From Euglena gracilis (lineage: Eukaryota > Euglenida > Euglenophyceae > Euglenales), in NCBI GenBank assembly GCA_039621445.1, contig CP154957.1, positions 12,917,462 to 12,981,461 on the forward strand: DNA of 64,000 nt, written 5' to 3'. Below the pieces are notes generated by a model. That model searched no databases. It was not told the DNA's origin and saw nothing but the letters and a program-made list of their open reading frames with translations. A program made the position numbers and the translations under genes. Shown here in pieces: positions 47,350 to 64,000 of this stretch. Position 1 is the first letter of the stretch. Each line of letters opens with the position of its first letter.

Positions 47350-50300
47350 TGTGTGCTCAATTCGGTCTTTCTGCTTAGCTGGTGCTCTGCTATTACTTTT
47401 CATGCTTCGCCCTAAGGTGCATTGGAGCCCATTAGAATATATTTTCAGTCTGCAGCCAGTAGCTTGAGTTGGCGCCGTCTTTCACTTTTTGAAATAGTCA
47501 TACGGCAATGCTTCTTTTTAAGGAAGTGCGCACCCCCCCGCCGGGGCATAGGAAATAACCAACATCCGAAAAATAACATCTGGAAAAAACAACATCTGAA
47601 TAAATAACATCCAGAGAGTTTTATCAGAAGCGTGATGCCACATCGAATTTGCAGGGAATTTTAATAAAAATAAAATAAGAATAAAGCAAATAAAAACAAT
47701 ATCCCGTTAAATGCAAAATACAGGGAAAATAGCGTATAAAGAAAAATTGCCATATATTAGCAAAAACAGGTCGACAGCAGGAAAAAAAAGCTATTTTTGG
47801 CATCCTTGCACCATCCCCCCAAAATACAAAACAAATGTGTTTTTCGAATTTTAATTACGACCTGGTTCGATGCGGGAACCGGCTGTCGTCCATCCCTCAA
47901 GCCGAAGGGCAGCCCTTAAAGGTGGTCCTTGGTGGGCTTCTTGTTGCCAACCCCCCGGGGGGTGGTGCCTTGTGCTGTTGAGTGTCCCCCCCCCTGCGGG
48001 GTCTTTTCTGGACCCCGGCGTCTGCCGACCCAGCCAAATTTCCTTTGTGAATGGCCATTTTCGGTGGCCCAGCGCCTTCGGCGCCAGGCGGTGCGCTATA
48101 GCACTACTACCCATCCAAAAATCCAACCCCCCCCTCTATGGGGTCGAAAGTGCCTTTTCCCCCCTGCCTGCCCATAGCACCTACAGCACCGCTCTGCCTG
48201 CCTTCTGGCTTGCTGGTTTCTGGCTGGCTCGGCAGGGCTTTCAGGAGCAAACGAGGAAAAATTAATATCTGGTTACATGACATCTGAAAGGGGGCCAAAG
48301 TGTTGTCAGGTTTTTTTTTGCCATTTTTGGATTTTTCACCCAAGAAATTCCAAAATCAGCATGTTCCCATAATATGTTCCCAAAACATTTTTTTTTGTAT
48401 TTTTTTGGAAAAATTGTGAATAATGGCTCAAATTTGCACCTATGCTGCAAAATGATCAAATCAGGGAAATTTTTCCTAGTCTCCTCCAGCAGAAGTGTGT
48501 TAATTTCCAAAGTGCAATTTCCGCAATTTTTCCGCAATTTTTCCAAAGGCCTCCAATTTCAATTCCTCCCCCCCCCTGAAGGGGCTTAGATGTTCTTTTT
48601 TCCAGATGTTCTTTTTCTCAGGGACAGTACTCTTTTTTGACAAGGGTGATGCGCAGTGGTGGGCTGGAACCAAATTTCATCGTGTGGTTGGAGTGGCTGC
48701 TGGCATAGATCGTGGGTCGGCTTGACTGAACCTGTCAGCCTGTGGGCTGGATGGCGGTGAGTGTGCATTCCACCCCTGTGTGTGAAGGCTTTTCCCCCGC
48801 TTTTTCTATTGCATTGCGCAGATTTTAGGTTCCAATGCTGTGCTTTTGCTTTGGGGCGGATGACCCCTCCCATAATTCAATACAACACAGGATGCTCAGC
48901 ATTTTTCAAACCTTTTTCTTATTGCGCAAATACACCAGTTGCTCATGCTGTTTTTCATTGCCGTTTTTTGCAGGCAAGGGGTGCTGAGGACGATTGCAGT
49001 TGGTGCATTCACAAGTCAAGGTTTTGCAGAAGTTGCAGAACCAGCTGGTGTGGCCATGATGAAGTTCTTGATGAAGTTCGACATATTTTCATTGCATTTC
49101 GGCCTGTTGTCTGATCTCTTCACGATGGTTTTTCATGCATCTTTGGCGTGGCATCTTTTCACTCCTTCCTTCACTTCTTTCACCAGAAATCGGGGCTTAT
49201 CGCCAGACGCCACCGTTTCCATACAGTTCAGCGCTTTCCCCTCCCAAAGTCCCATGGTCAGATACCCCTTGTATATCGGCTGGTGGATGGCAGGCGGCAT
49301 TTGCCCGGTCACCTCAACCCCCAACTCTTGGCCAACCCGCCCATTCAACAGCCCGCTTTTCAGCGTTGCTTCCTCCAGTGATGTGCTGCTTTCCAAGGAA
49401 GGGCCCCAAGAGCCCAAGAGTGGTGCTCTTGGGCAGTAAAGGGGTCGGGCACCCCCCCCCACCCCCTTGGAGGGAGGTCAGGTTTTGGAGTGGGCAGTGC
49501 CACAGCACACCGCTGGCACCGAAGGCGCCGGGGCTCGAGAATGGTCATTTTCAAGGGGAAATTGCCTGAGTCGGCCTGGGCTGGGAATCCTGGGGGTAAA
49601 CCCCCCCCCAGGGAAGGATGGGAAGCCCTTCGGTATTGAGGTAGGTGGTAGGGGGGGGTCCGGACCACCCCCCCCCCCTGGGGGGGTAAGGTGGTAGGGG
49701 CGGGTCCGGACCCCCCCCCCCCTAGATGTTGGGAGGGGGGGGTCCGGAAAACCCCCCCCCCCCCCCCCTCCTTGACGGGTGCCAAAAATAGCAGAAAATT
49801 TTCTTCCGGCGCTGCGCGCCGGAAAATGAGCAAAAAACACCCCTTTTGCTCACTTTTGGACATATTGCCCATTTTTTGATGTGTTGGTGTTTTCCCCCCA
49901 AAAAATGTTCAAAAAATTTCAAAAAATGAGCATTTTTGGATCGATTTTCAAAGAAAAATCAGGGATTTTTGACCAATTTCGACCCTTTTTCCGGCCCTTT
50001 GCCCGTCCATGAAATCGAAAAATTTTCGGCCCCCCCTCAGTTTCGAGGTAGGAGGGGGGGGTCCGACCCACCCCCCCCCCCCTCCGTGTCGGGAGGGGGG
50101 CGTCCGACCCACCCCCCCCCCCCCTCAAGGCTTCCCATCCTTCCCTGCCCCCCCCCCCAAATAATACCCTCCCTGGGGTATTATTTTTTCGCCCGAAGTC
50201 CCGGCCCGAGGGGGGGGGGTATTATTTGGGGGGAGGGTTTACCTGCTATGGGCAGCCCGTAGCACAAGGCACCCCCCCCCGCAGGGTTGGTAAAAAAAAT

Positions 50301-50356
50301 GCCTGGTCATTGCCCACCTTCAGACGGGTCTGTGGGGTTTTGAGGAAAACAATGAG
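47350..50356. other. Gene-poor repeat region (part 2)
   Basis: 47530-47820 is AT-rich with ATAACATC-type units. Poly-G/poly-C repeats with GGCGCC hairpins lie at 47940-48190, 49430-49700 and 49700-50270. No supported exon. Confidence 0.6.
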
Positions 50357-56810
<6,454 letters not shown>

Positions 56811-57968
56811 GGCGGCCCCGTTTGCACGCACTGGGGACGCTGTCATGCCCCACCCAGGCCGCACAGCGCATTTGCCCGGCCTTTGTGCTTGCTGCCGCTG
56901 TATAGTGAAGGCCCCAGTCTTTTGATGTGATGGGTCGTTTGGCAACTCCCAACCATGGTTCCTCTTTTGGTTTGCCTTCCACATGTTCTGCGTCTTCCAT
57001 ATTTTCCCCTTGTTGTCATTCACAACGATCGGAATTGAGATGGTCAGTGGATCCTCATACTCGTTTTCTTATGCGAGGGATAAGTACCTCACTACACCTC
57101 TATTTCTTTGAAGTACCCCCTTTTTGATAGGCTTGACCCCCGGATTTAATTTTTTGGATTTGGCTCCGAAACTGGTGTTTCACGTTTTTGTTGTGTTTTG
57201 GAGTATTGGGCAACACAGGCATAAGGCTGCTCTTCCCCCCCCCACAGGGTAACAATGCGGGAGAATAACGATGAAATGGGGGACGGATAGCAAATGTTGC
57301 CAATTAAGAATTGGAAAAGAGAAAAATGAGATGCTTGGTGTTTTTTCTTTTGAGAGCCACCCTTTCATCCAAGTGGGCATTGTGGAAAAGGAGGAGCCAA
57401 TCCTAATTCTTGTCACGAAGGTTCAGGTTTGGGGTTTGCACGTGCGACAAAAACCCTCCAAATGTCATTTCCGAGGGATTTCTGCCTGGGGGGACCCAGT
57501 ACTGCCTGACCCAAGGAAGTCTGCCCCAATATAGAAGGCACCCCCCCACCAGCATTGGCAAAATGAGCTTGTCGTGAATAAAGGAGTGAAGGGTATTCAA
57601 TAACGTCGCGACTGTTCTGGGGCACGTCCAAGAGATGATTTTCTGCAGATCCACGGACCTTGATGGGTTGAGTTGACTCTGATGTCCGCCCCCTGCGCTC
57701 CTCCTCCGCAGCCATGACGACTGTCGCGCGCGTGACTATTATGGTCAGGCCCCTTGGCCGCGATTGCCGTGTGATGGAAGGGAACACGAGTCGGTGACGA
57801 AAGTTTGGTTTGAAGTCGGTTTGGCGTCACAGCGATGCGCTTTGTTGGAGCGGTTGCCACCCCAGTTTAGGAAATGAGGCAATGAGTCGGACAGAAGCAG
57901 CAGCCTCACGCAAAGCCCTGGTGCTCACGGTGGGGTATAGGTTTGGCGGAGTTTCCCCCGCTGGTCAT
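56811..57968. other. Spacer between SpoU and LARP4-like genes
   Basis: No recognised exon. I looked here for a La motif belonging to the downstream gene and found none. Confidence 0.5.
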
Positions 57969-60900
57969 GGTCAAGAGTCTGGGGGCATTGCGAGACATTC
58001 CGAAAGAGGTGCCCGAGGAGGAGATCCGACAGCTGTTTCAGGGGGACAAGGTGCAGAGGGTCAACCCGGACGACCAGGGGGGGGGGGTGCGCTGGAGCTT
58101 CTCTACCGGGTGAACAACGTGTGTTTATGCCTGAATCCTTACTTGCCAAAAAATCCATTTCGATTGATGCAAGAACAAGTTTATTTTGGGGCTGAGAATC
58201 AATGAGGTATTAGATCGAAGGTTCTTCGCAGGCAAGCGAGGTCATTTACATACAACTCAAGTATTTGAGAGCCCATATGTACCCCACACCCTCACATCCC
58301 CCCATCCCCCCACACGCACGCATGCATGCGCGCACGTACGCGCACACGCACACACATACGCACACCATCTTTCATATGTGCTATTGTGTCCATTCGTTCA
58401 ATGACGGCCGTTTCCCGCCTCCCCCTGGGACCATCGGCAACACCTGGTTTGTGACGTTCGAAACGGAGGAGGATTGTCTCGCGGCCTATGAAAAGTGCCA
58501 GTTGAAGTGCTTCCGTGATGAGCCGCTCAAGCCCAGGCTGGGTGGGCCGCGCTTTGCCATGTTTGTATTTTCCTTGTTGATGGTGTGGGTGGTGTCAAAT
58601 TAGTATGTTTGTGTATTGAATGGGAATAGTTTGCAGGCTTTCTCTGCTTCTTGCGTCTTCGCCGTCCTGCTTCTTGCTGGATTGGGGTATCGAAGGAATA
58701 GGGTTGGAGTCAGGTAGGACTCGGCTTTAGGCATAGTTTTCCGTGCTTCAGGTTCCCATCGCTTCCCCCGAAGACAAAGTTAAACAAACATTCAGTCCTT
58801 TCAAAAATCTTGAGGTGGCGATTGACTTTCCCAGACGGCATTTCTGAAAAACCCTCCTCCAAAAAAGACACCTCTGCCATCGTGGAGACAGTCAGTGGAC
58901 TGCTTGTCCACTGACCTCCAATCAAGCCCATATGGGGCTGGCCTGCAAACCCAGCGACCGCCACCCCCCACCCCCCCCCCCCCCCCGCCTGCCGGCGGCC
59001 CGCATCAAGTCCGAAAACGTGCTGAACCGCTTCGTCCCGGCAGACACCCCGGCATACGTCTCGCAGCCCCCGCCCCCGCCCCCGGGCTTCCCCTCCGGGG
59101 CGCCCATCCCCCCGCCCTTCCCCACCATGATGCCCGGCCCCGGCCTGGCGGAGCAAGGCACAAGGTGGGCGGGGTTGGTGTGGTTATGGCGCTCATGACC
59201 AGAATTTGTTACATTTCCCAAAGAAAGGTGTGGGCGAAATTACTTGACAGATGGCAGGAGAAAGTGTTGACAAGTGGTTGGGTACCAAATTTTACGAACT
59301 TTATTAACTTACCAAAATGTTTTTGCCATATTTTTTTATTGTAATTTTTGACCACCCCATGATCCCACCAGTGGAGCGCTGACACCCAGGAAGTGTCCGG
59401 CTCGGTTGTCGCAGTTATCGATTTGCGCATCTGGCAAGTTGCAGGAGTCAACGTTCGCGTGGGTATGCAAGCCGGGGGTCGAAGTCCGCGTTGTGGCCTG
59501 CGGTTATACCCTGATTCCCGAAAGGGCCGCCCCAGCCCCCGCCCCCACTCTGCCACGCTGGGAGCCCGGCCCCTACCCCGGCATGTACCCTCCGATGGCC
59601 ATGGGCCCGTACCCCCCGTTCCCAGGCGCGCCGCCCTTCGGAGGGTTCATCCCCGGCCCAGACCAGCGGCTGTCACTTATGGCAATCGAACGCAGGCTAC
59701 AGTGCTGCTTTTCACGTTTTTGCTGCACTGGAGTCTGCTTGCCAATACAATCTGTGTGCCCGGTGTGAACCGATTGTATGAATGTCAATGACCACCAGCA
59801 TCAATTTCACCATAATTTTCTCACCAGTGCACACAGAGAACTGTGCAGCCTTTCCTGTGGCATCTGCCCAGTTTCAAGTGATACTCAGGAAGAGGTGTTG
59901 AGTGATGGCGAGTTGATGCCATTTCCAACCGTGATTGCCCAATTTTGGGGCCCATCCACCATCATTGATAAATTTGCACCCCTCTTCGCTCGAGTCAAAG
60001 AAGAGACCCCACCTGGCAGCGTCAGGGGAAATAGAGTGTTTTGTGGCAGGTGCCCACCCAATGCTTTCTTGTGGTTCATTAGTATTGGACCAAACAAGAG
60101 CAGAGCAAATAATATTGGATGCTGATATTATTTTTTGTAGCTCCCGTTTGTATTATTCTCCATTTTATGTAATTATTTTGTATTGTTATCAGTTTTATAG
60201 GATTATTTATTTTACGCTTCTTTTTTGAAGGATCATCATTTGCCCTGCCTTGCCCACCGACCACCCCCTGGTCGGGGGCTGGGGGTAAGGAGGTGCGTAT
60301 GATGCCCACCCCCTGACTGCATGCACGATGCACGATGTATGGACGATATGCACACACATACACATATACACACATGTATGTACACGTACAATATTTCCAT
60401 GTATATTTACACACGCGCGCACGCACACATTTGCACACACGCACGCAAACACACACACACACACACACACACACGATGTATGTACGTACGATGTTTGCAC
60501 GATGCCCCCCCCCCCCCCGACTGCCGGCATACGGCCCGCCGCTGGCCCCGGCATGCCGCCCCACATGGGGATGGGCGGCAAAGGGGCGGACGGCTGGGGC
60601 GGCCCGCAGGGGGGCGGGGTGGAGGACGGGCCCCGGGGCGGCAAGGGCGGCAAGGGGCGGCCCAAGAAGAGCCCTGGCCGGGCGGTGGCTGGCGGTCGGG
60701 GTGGGGCCTCCCCGGGACGTGGACGAAACCCTCGCGGCAAACTCATATGGGAGGGCCTCCCGTTGTGCTGCTGGGTTCTGAGGCTCTGTGGGCAGTTCCT
60801 CAGAATGACGTGTGTCATCGGTATGTCTGGCCAACAGTGAGCGGAAAGACTTCCTTGAATGAAAAAGAATCCTCCCTGAAGGATGAGATTGGCACCGTAC

Positions 60901-63235
60901 AAATCTTTGGCAAAAAGTGTCATAAATCGCAAATGATACATTAACACCGGCGTGGTCCTACCCCCCTCCCCCCAGTAAGACCCCCTTCAAAAGACCCCCC
61001 TCAAAAAAATAAGACCCCCCTGCCGATTTTCAGCAAAAGTTCAATAGTAGACCCCCCCAAAATATGACCCCCCCCTCGGGATTGCCAGGAAAAATCCAAA
61101 AACTTGAACTGTGAATATGTTTAAAATGGGTGTTTTTTTTGACATTTTATTTGATTTTCCCCATGTTGTGTGTGTCAAAACCGGCATTTTTTGAGACTTT
61201 TTGCTCATTGCCAAAAATCGCCCCTTTTTGGACCTACTTTTGGACCTTCCTGCGGGAAGTTTTTTTTTCAGTCGAATATTTCTGCAAAAAAATCTAAAAG
61301 TACACCCCCCAAAAATAAGGCCCCCTTCGGATTTTCAGCAACCGACCCAGAAAGTGGACCCAGGGTCTTATTTGGGGGGGGGTTAACCCGGGGTTGTGTG
61401 GGTTTTCAACGATGTGCAGGGGGTTTGCATTCCCTCTGCAAGTGTTTTGACGGTCACTTCTGGCCTGCCCGCAGACGAAAGATTTTGCGTGTCTTTGGTC
61501 GATTTGGGGTTGGGGGGGGGTTTGGGTTGGTGCGTGTGTGAAACCCTGGGAGTTCCTGATTCGGTGTGGGGGAAAGTGGTTGTTGGGCTTTATAAGCAGA
61601 CCTACGAAACCATTTGACGATTTTTTTAATTGTGTATTTATTTTGTATTATTTTTTATTTATTTTGTATTATTTTTTGTATGTGTTTTGTATTATTTTTT
61701 TGTATTTATTTTGTATTTTTGTGTATTTATTTTATTATCGTATTGCTTTTTTGTTTTGGGGAGGCATTCCATTCCTACTGACTGTCCTGACCAGTTGGCG
61801 TCTCAAAGTGGGGAGCGACTCCTGCCTCACTTGGCCCGCCACGGCTCGGCCCCATCCCCCCACCCCCGCCCGTGGGCTACGAGGGGCCGTACACAAAGTA
61901 CTCCAAGGAGGAGGTCCTCGCCATCCTGTGCGGCATCATGAAGCTCGACCCGGAGGGGAAACGGCGCCCCGACCTCCCGGATGTCCGGGGCTCGGGGGCA
62001 CAGTCCTGTGTGGGCAATGCACATGTTCATTCCCTGTTGCACCCATGAGTACTAATATTAGACGTGCACACATGTGTCTTTTTTTGTGAGAACTTTCTGG
62101 CCAGACTTTTCTTACTGGCTTAACTCACCCTCATTTGTGTCCTCAGTGACCGAACGCAAACCGCTCTTGCCTGCTTCCGCCAAAATGTCCGCAAGTTTTG
62201 TCTCGGCGGTTTGAGAAACCCCAAAACAAAACGGTATTTTTCTCATCCCCGGACACCAAATGCTGATGCGTCAAAACAGCATCCAATTCTTGTGGTTTTT
62301 TTTGGCAGTGTTTGAGTTCCTTTTGGGTTGCCTTCTTCGAGGGTCCCCGTTGTTTTCTTCCTCCCGGTTCATGTGGACATTCCGTTCAGCGAGTCCCAAC
62401 AACTCTTGCCAGTGGCCGAACCGCCACGCCGGGTCTCCCCCTGGATCGCCCCGCGCCCCGCGCCCAGCCCCTGCGTTGCCCCGGAGCAGATCGCGGAGCT
62501 GGAGCTGTGCCGCAACGGCACACAGGCCACGGTGGGAAACGGTCGGAGGGTGGCGGGGGCCTGGGTCGGGTGGCTCAGTTCAGGATTCAACTTGGTAGGT
62601 CAGAGAGCCTCCAGGCCCCAAGTAGCTCCCCAACACCCAACACGGGGGGGGGGGGGGCAGGGTGCAAGGGCTGATTGGGGAGTGTTTGACTGCTGGCCAG
62701 CCGTCGCATCAGCCCGTGCTTCTTCGACGGCTTTGCCACTGCTTCAGATCTCTGTTTTTTTTTGGTCTGGTTGAGAAGGTTGAGAACCAATCGGCCGTAA
62801 CTCAACATGACTTGGTCGGCCGTACCTCAACATGACTTGGGTCGAGCTCCGAAGCGGTGTCTCTCACGGGAGTCATCATTTGGGGTTGTTGGGTGGGTGG
62901 GTGGCGAGTGTGGGTGATGGGAACCAGTGACAAATCCGCTTTTTTTGCTGGCAGTGTTTTTCTTCGAATTTCCATTTCGGAAAAATTCTGTGTTTTTCCA
63001 ACTTTCTTCTCTTATTTCGAGGGTTCTGTTTCTATGGTGGCTCCGTTTGCTGGGGTTGCTGTCCGGCGGCCCCCGCGGCCTGGGGACCAACCCGGGGGCG
63101 CCAGCCATCGTGGAGGCAGCCATCACGGCGGAGGACATCAAGCCGGAGAAGACGTACAGCCGGGGCTCGGGCAAGAAGCAGGGCCCTGCCCAGGGCCACC
63201 GGAAGCCCCGGACACCCCCTGGCGGGTGGTGCAGG
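57969..63235 (+). CDS. LARP4-type RRM protein with Pro/Gly-rich tail and eIF4E-binding-like motif (partial)
   Basis: This is probably a cytoplasmic mRNA-binding translation or stability factor. Exons with consistent phases are 57969-58071, 58433-58530, 58997-59164, 59525-59660, 60529-60789 and 61830-61997. The RRM spans the first three: LRDIPKEVPEEEIRQLFQG, VNPDIGNTWFVTFETEEDC and EPLKARIKSENVLNRF, closely following the LARP4 pattern (IPE..PVEEVEALF; NWFITFETEADA; KPIKARIKA). Then come SQPPPPPPGFPSG, MYPPMAMGPYPPFPGAPPF, a Gly/Lys/Arg region (GGKGGKGRPKKSPGRAVAG, RGGASPGRGRNPRG) and YTKYSKEEVLAIL, which resembles the eIF4E-binding YxxxxL-type motif of 4E-T. Later GC-rich stretches (62395-62530; 63060-63235 with AEDIKPEKTYSRGSGKK) may be further exons but could not be joined in frame. 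No La motif or start codon was found upstream, so the 5' end is open. Confidence 0.75.
58072..58432 (+). other. Nonconventional intron inside the RRM
   Basis: The exon ends AACCCGGAC; the intron starts GACCAGGGGGGG and ends CCCCTGGGACC; the exon resumes ATCGGCAAC. The joint VNPDIGNTWFVTF matches the RRM RNP1 strand. GGACGACC and GGACCATC flanks match at 6 of 8 with a one-base offset. Poly-G at the start and C-rich sequence at the end can pair. Confidence 0.85.
58310..58365. repeat. Short CA/CG-rich microsatellite
   Basis: ACACGCACGCATGCATGCGC-type alternating purine-pyrimidine tract within the intron. Confidence 0.85.
58531..58996 (+). other. Nonconventional intron at the end of the RRM
   Basis: The exon ends CCGCTCAA; the intron starts GCCCAGGCTGG and ends CGCCTGCCGGC; the exon resumes GGCCCGCATC. 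The joint EPLKARIKSEN reproduces the KPIKARIK end of LARP4-type RRMs, which fixes the boundary. Confidence 0.88.
59661..60528 (+). other. Nonconventional intron, LARP4-like gene
   Basis: The exon ends CCCGGCCCA; the intron starts GACCAGCGGC and ends CGACTGCCGGC; the exon resumes ATACGGCCC, phase 0. The joint reads GFIPGPIRPAAGPGMPP. It contains a CA microsatellite (60345-60475). Confidence 0.75.
60345..60475. repeat. CA/CG-rich microsatellite
   Basis: (CACA)n, TATACA and (CGCA)n ending in (CA)14 or so. Confidence 0.95.
60790..61829 (+). other. Probable nonconventional intron, LARP4-like gene
   Basis: The exon ends AGGCTCTGT; the intron starts GGGCAGTTCC and ends TCCTGCCTCA; the exon resumes CTTGGCCCG, phase 0. 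The frame is kept but no family alignment fixes the joint. It contains a GGTCTTATTTGGGG-type repeat (about 60960-61380) and a (TTTATTTTGTATTA)n stretch (61625-61735). Confidence 0.55.
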
Positions 63236-63850
63236 GCATTAAATGAGCATTAATGGGCATTAATTGTCCAGGGAGAGGGAGGATCCAGACCCCCTGGGCT
63301 GGGGGGGGGATCCCGGAACCGAAAAAAATTTCTTCCCCGGGGCATCATTCTGGCAGACTCATGTCTGCATCATCCGTCGTTTTTTGTCGAATTGGTGGAA
63401 AAATTCATCTGAAAAAGCGCATTTTTCACATTATTGAAGCCCCTCGAAAGAGTTTTCTGGTGCGTCGCACCATTTTTTTTTTACCGAGGGGGAGGTCCGG
63501 GACCACCCCCCTTCCCCCTCCCCCCTCTCATTTAACACCCTGGGGTGGTGGGTTGGGGGGGGGGGCTCTCCGGACAGCCCTGCCTCTGTGGCGGTGCTGA
63601 GCTGACCCCCCCTCCCAGCATTGGGGGTGTATTGGCGGGGCGGCGGGATGCGGCAGGGCGGCCTCTGGAGGTGGTGCTGGGTTGCTGGTGGGGTCCGAAG
63701 TGAGAATCCCTCCCTTTTTTTTTCAGCCACAGTCGAGTCTGGCTTGTTGAACCGGAGATTTTTCAGCCTTACTCAGGCATTCCATTTTTTATGCCATGTG
63801 AGCCATGCAAAGGAAGGGGTGCGGTCGGGCGTTTGTTAAAAAGATGTGGG
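63236..63850. other. Unassigned sequence near the window end
   Basis: GC-rich with poly-G/poly-C tracts. No exon could be joined to the LARP4-like gene, whose 3' end may lie here or beyond the window. Confidence 0.4.
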
Positions 63851-63869
63851 TGGGTGTGGGTGGGTGTTG

Positions 63870-63870
63870 C

Positions 63871-63908
<38 letters not shown>

Positions 63909-64000
63909 TTGTTGTTGTTGTGGGTGTGGGTGTGGGTGTGGGTGTGGGTGTGGGTGTGGGTGTGGGTGTGGGGGTGGGGGTGGGGGTGTGGGTGTGGGTG
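63870..64000. repeat. Compound CTG / TTG / TGGGTG microsatellite at window end
   Basis: (CTG)9, (TTG)5 and then (TGGGTG)n continuing to the last base of the window. Confidence 0.97.

Noticed and set aside
47000-47360. Several overlapping GC-rich ORFs on both strands
   Set aside because: Only one frame (47185-47300) looks protein-like, and even that could not be joined to any gene; the others are shadow frames.
56811-57968. La motif exon for the LARP4-like gene
   Set aside because: None of the frames shows the expected La-motif residues; it may lie outside the searched interval, be diverged, or be absent.

Overview
This is nuclear DNA from a eukaryote, most likely a euglenid (Euglenozoa; a diplonemid is the main alternative). 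The evidence is in the gene structures. Short GC-rich exons sit in long AT/poly-G/poly-C introns, and two intron types are mixed in the same genes. Some introns are ordinary GT-AG. Many others have no GT-AG logic but carry CAG at intron positions +4 to +6 and CTG at -8 to -6, the pattern described for euglenid nonconventional introns. Using that rule, reading frames and protein-family alignments join exactly at more than a dozen junctions. No prokaryotic gene layout, CRISPR array, tRNA or rRNA gene was seen.

Layout, all genes on the + strand: (1) 1-1105 is a ~98% identical copy of 28957-30065. (2) About 1.4-10.46 kb is amino-acid transporter gene A (SLC38/AVT-like), whose 5' exons are missing from the window. 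(3) 12.75-25.37 kb is paralogous transporter gene B. (4) About 30.0-40.8 kb is a coiled-coil protein with a C-terminal FYVE-like zinc finger; a decayed ~1 kb GC-rich gene lies inside one of its introns. (5) 40.8-50.3 kb is gene-poor and repeat-rich and includes a hAT transposon relic. (6) 50.36-56.81 kb is a complete eight-exon SpoU/TrmH-family RNA 2'-O-methyltransferase of 301 residues. (7) 57.97-63.2 kb is a protein with a LARP4-type RRM, proline- and glycine-rich regions and an eIF4E-binding-like motif; its ends are not resolved.

The strongest biological signal is that some nonconventional introns look like recently inserted hAT-type MITEs. The intron at 7458-7761 is a 296-bp element with CAGGG...CCCTG ends and a perfect 8-bp target duplication inside a transporter exon. 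The intron at 9484-9816 has a 10-bp direct repeat and terminal inverted repeats. Removing 3 nt of one duplicate and 5 nt of the other restores the coding sequence exactly, and 3+5 equals the 8-bp hAT duplication. Paralogs A and B differ in which of these introns they carry. A hAT-like element with similar termini and a transposase dimerisation-domain remnant is present at 45481-46264.

The remaining sequence is microsatellites, poly-G/poly-C foldback repeat families, MITE-like dispersed repeats and minisatellites. The genes look like unrelated housekeeping functions (transport, endosomal membrane, RNA modification, mRNA regulation). Nothing suggests a shared pathway or an operon.
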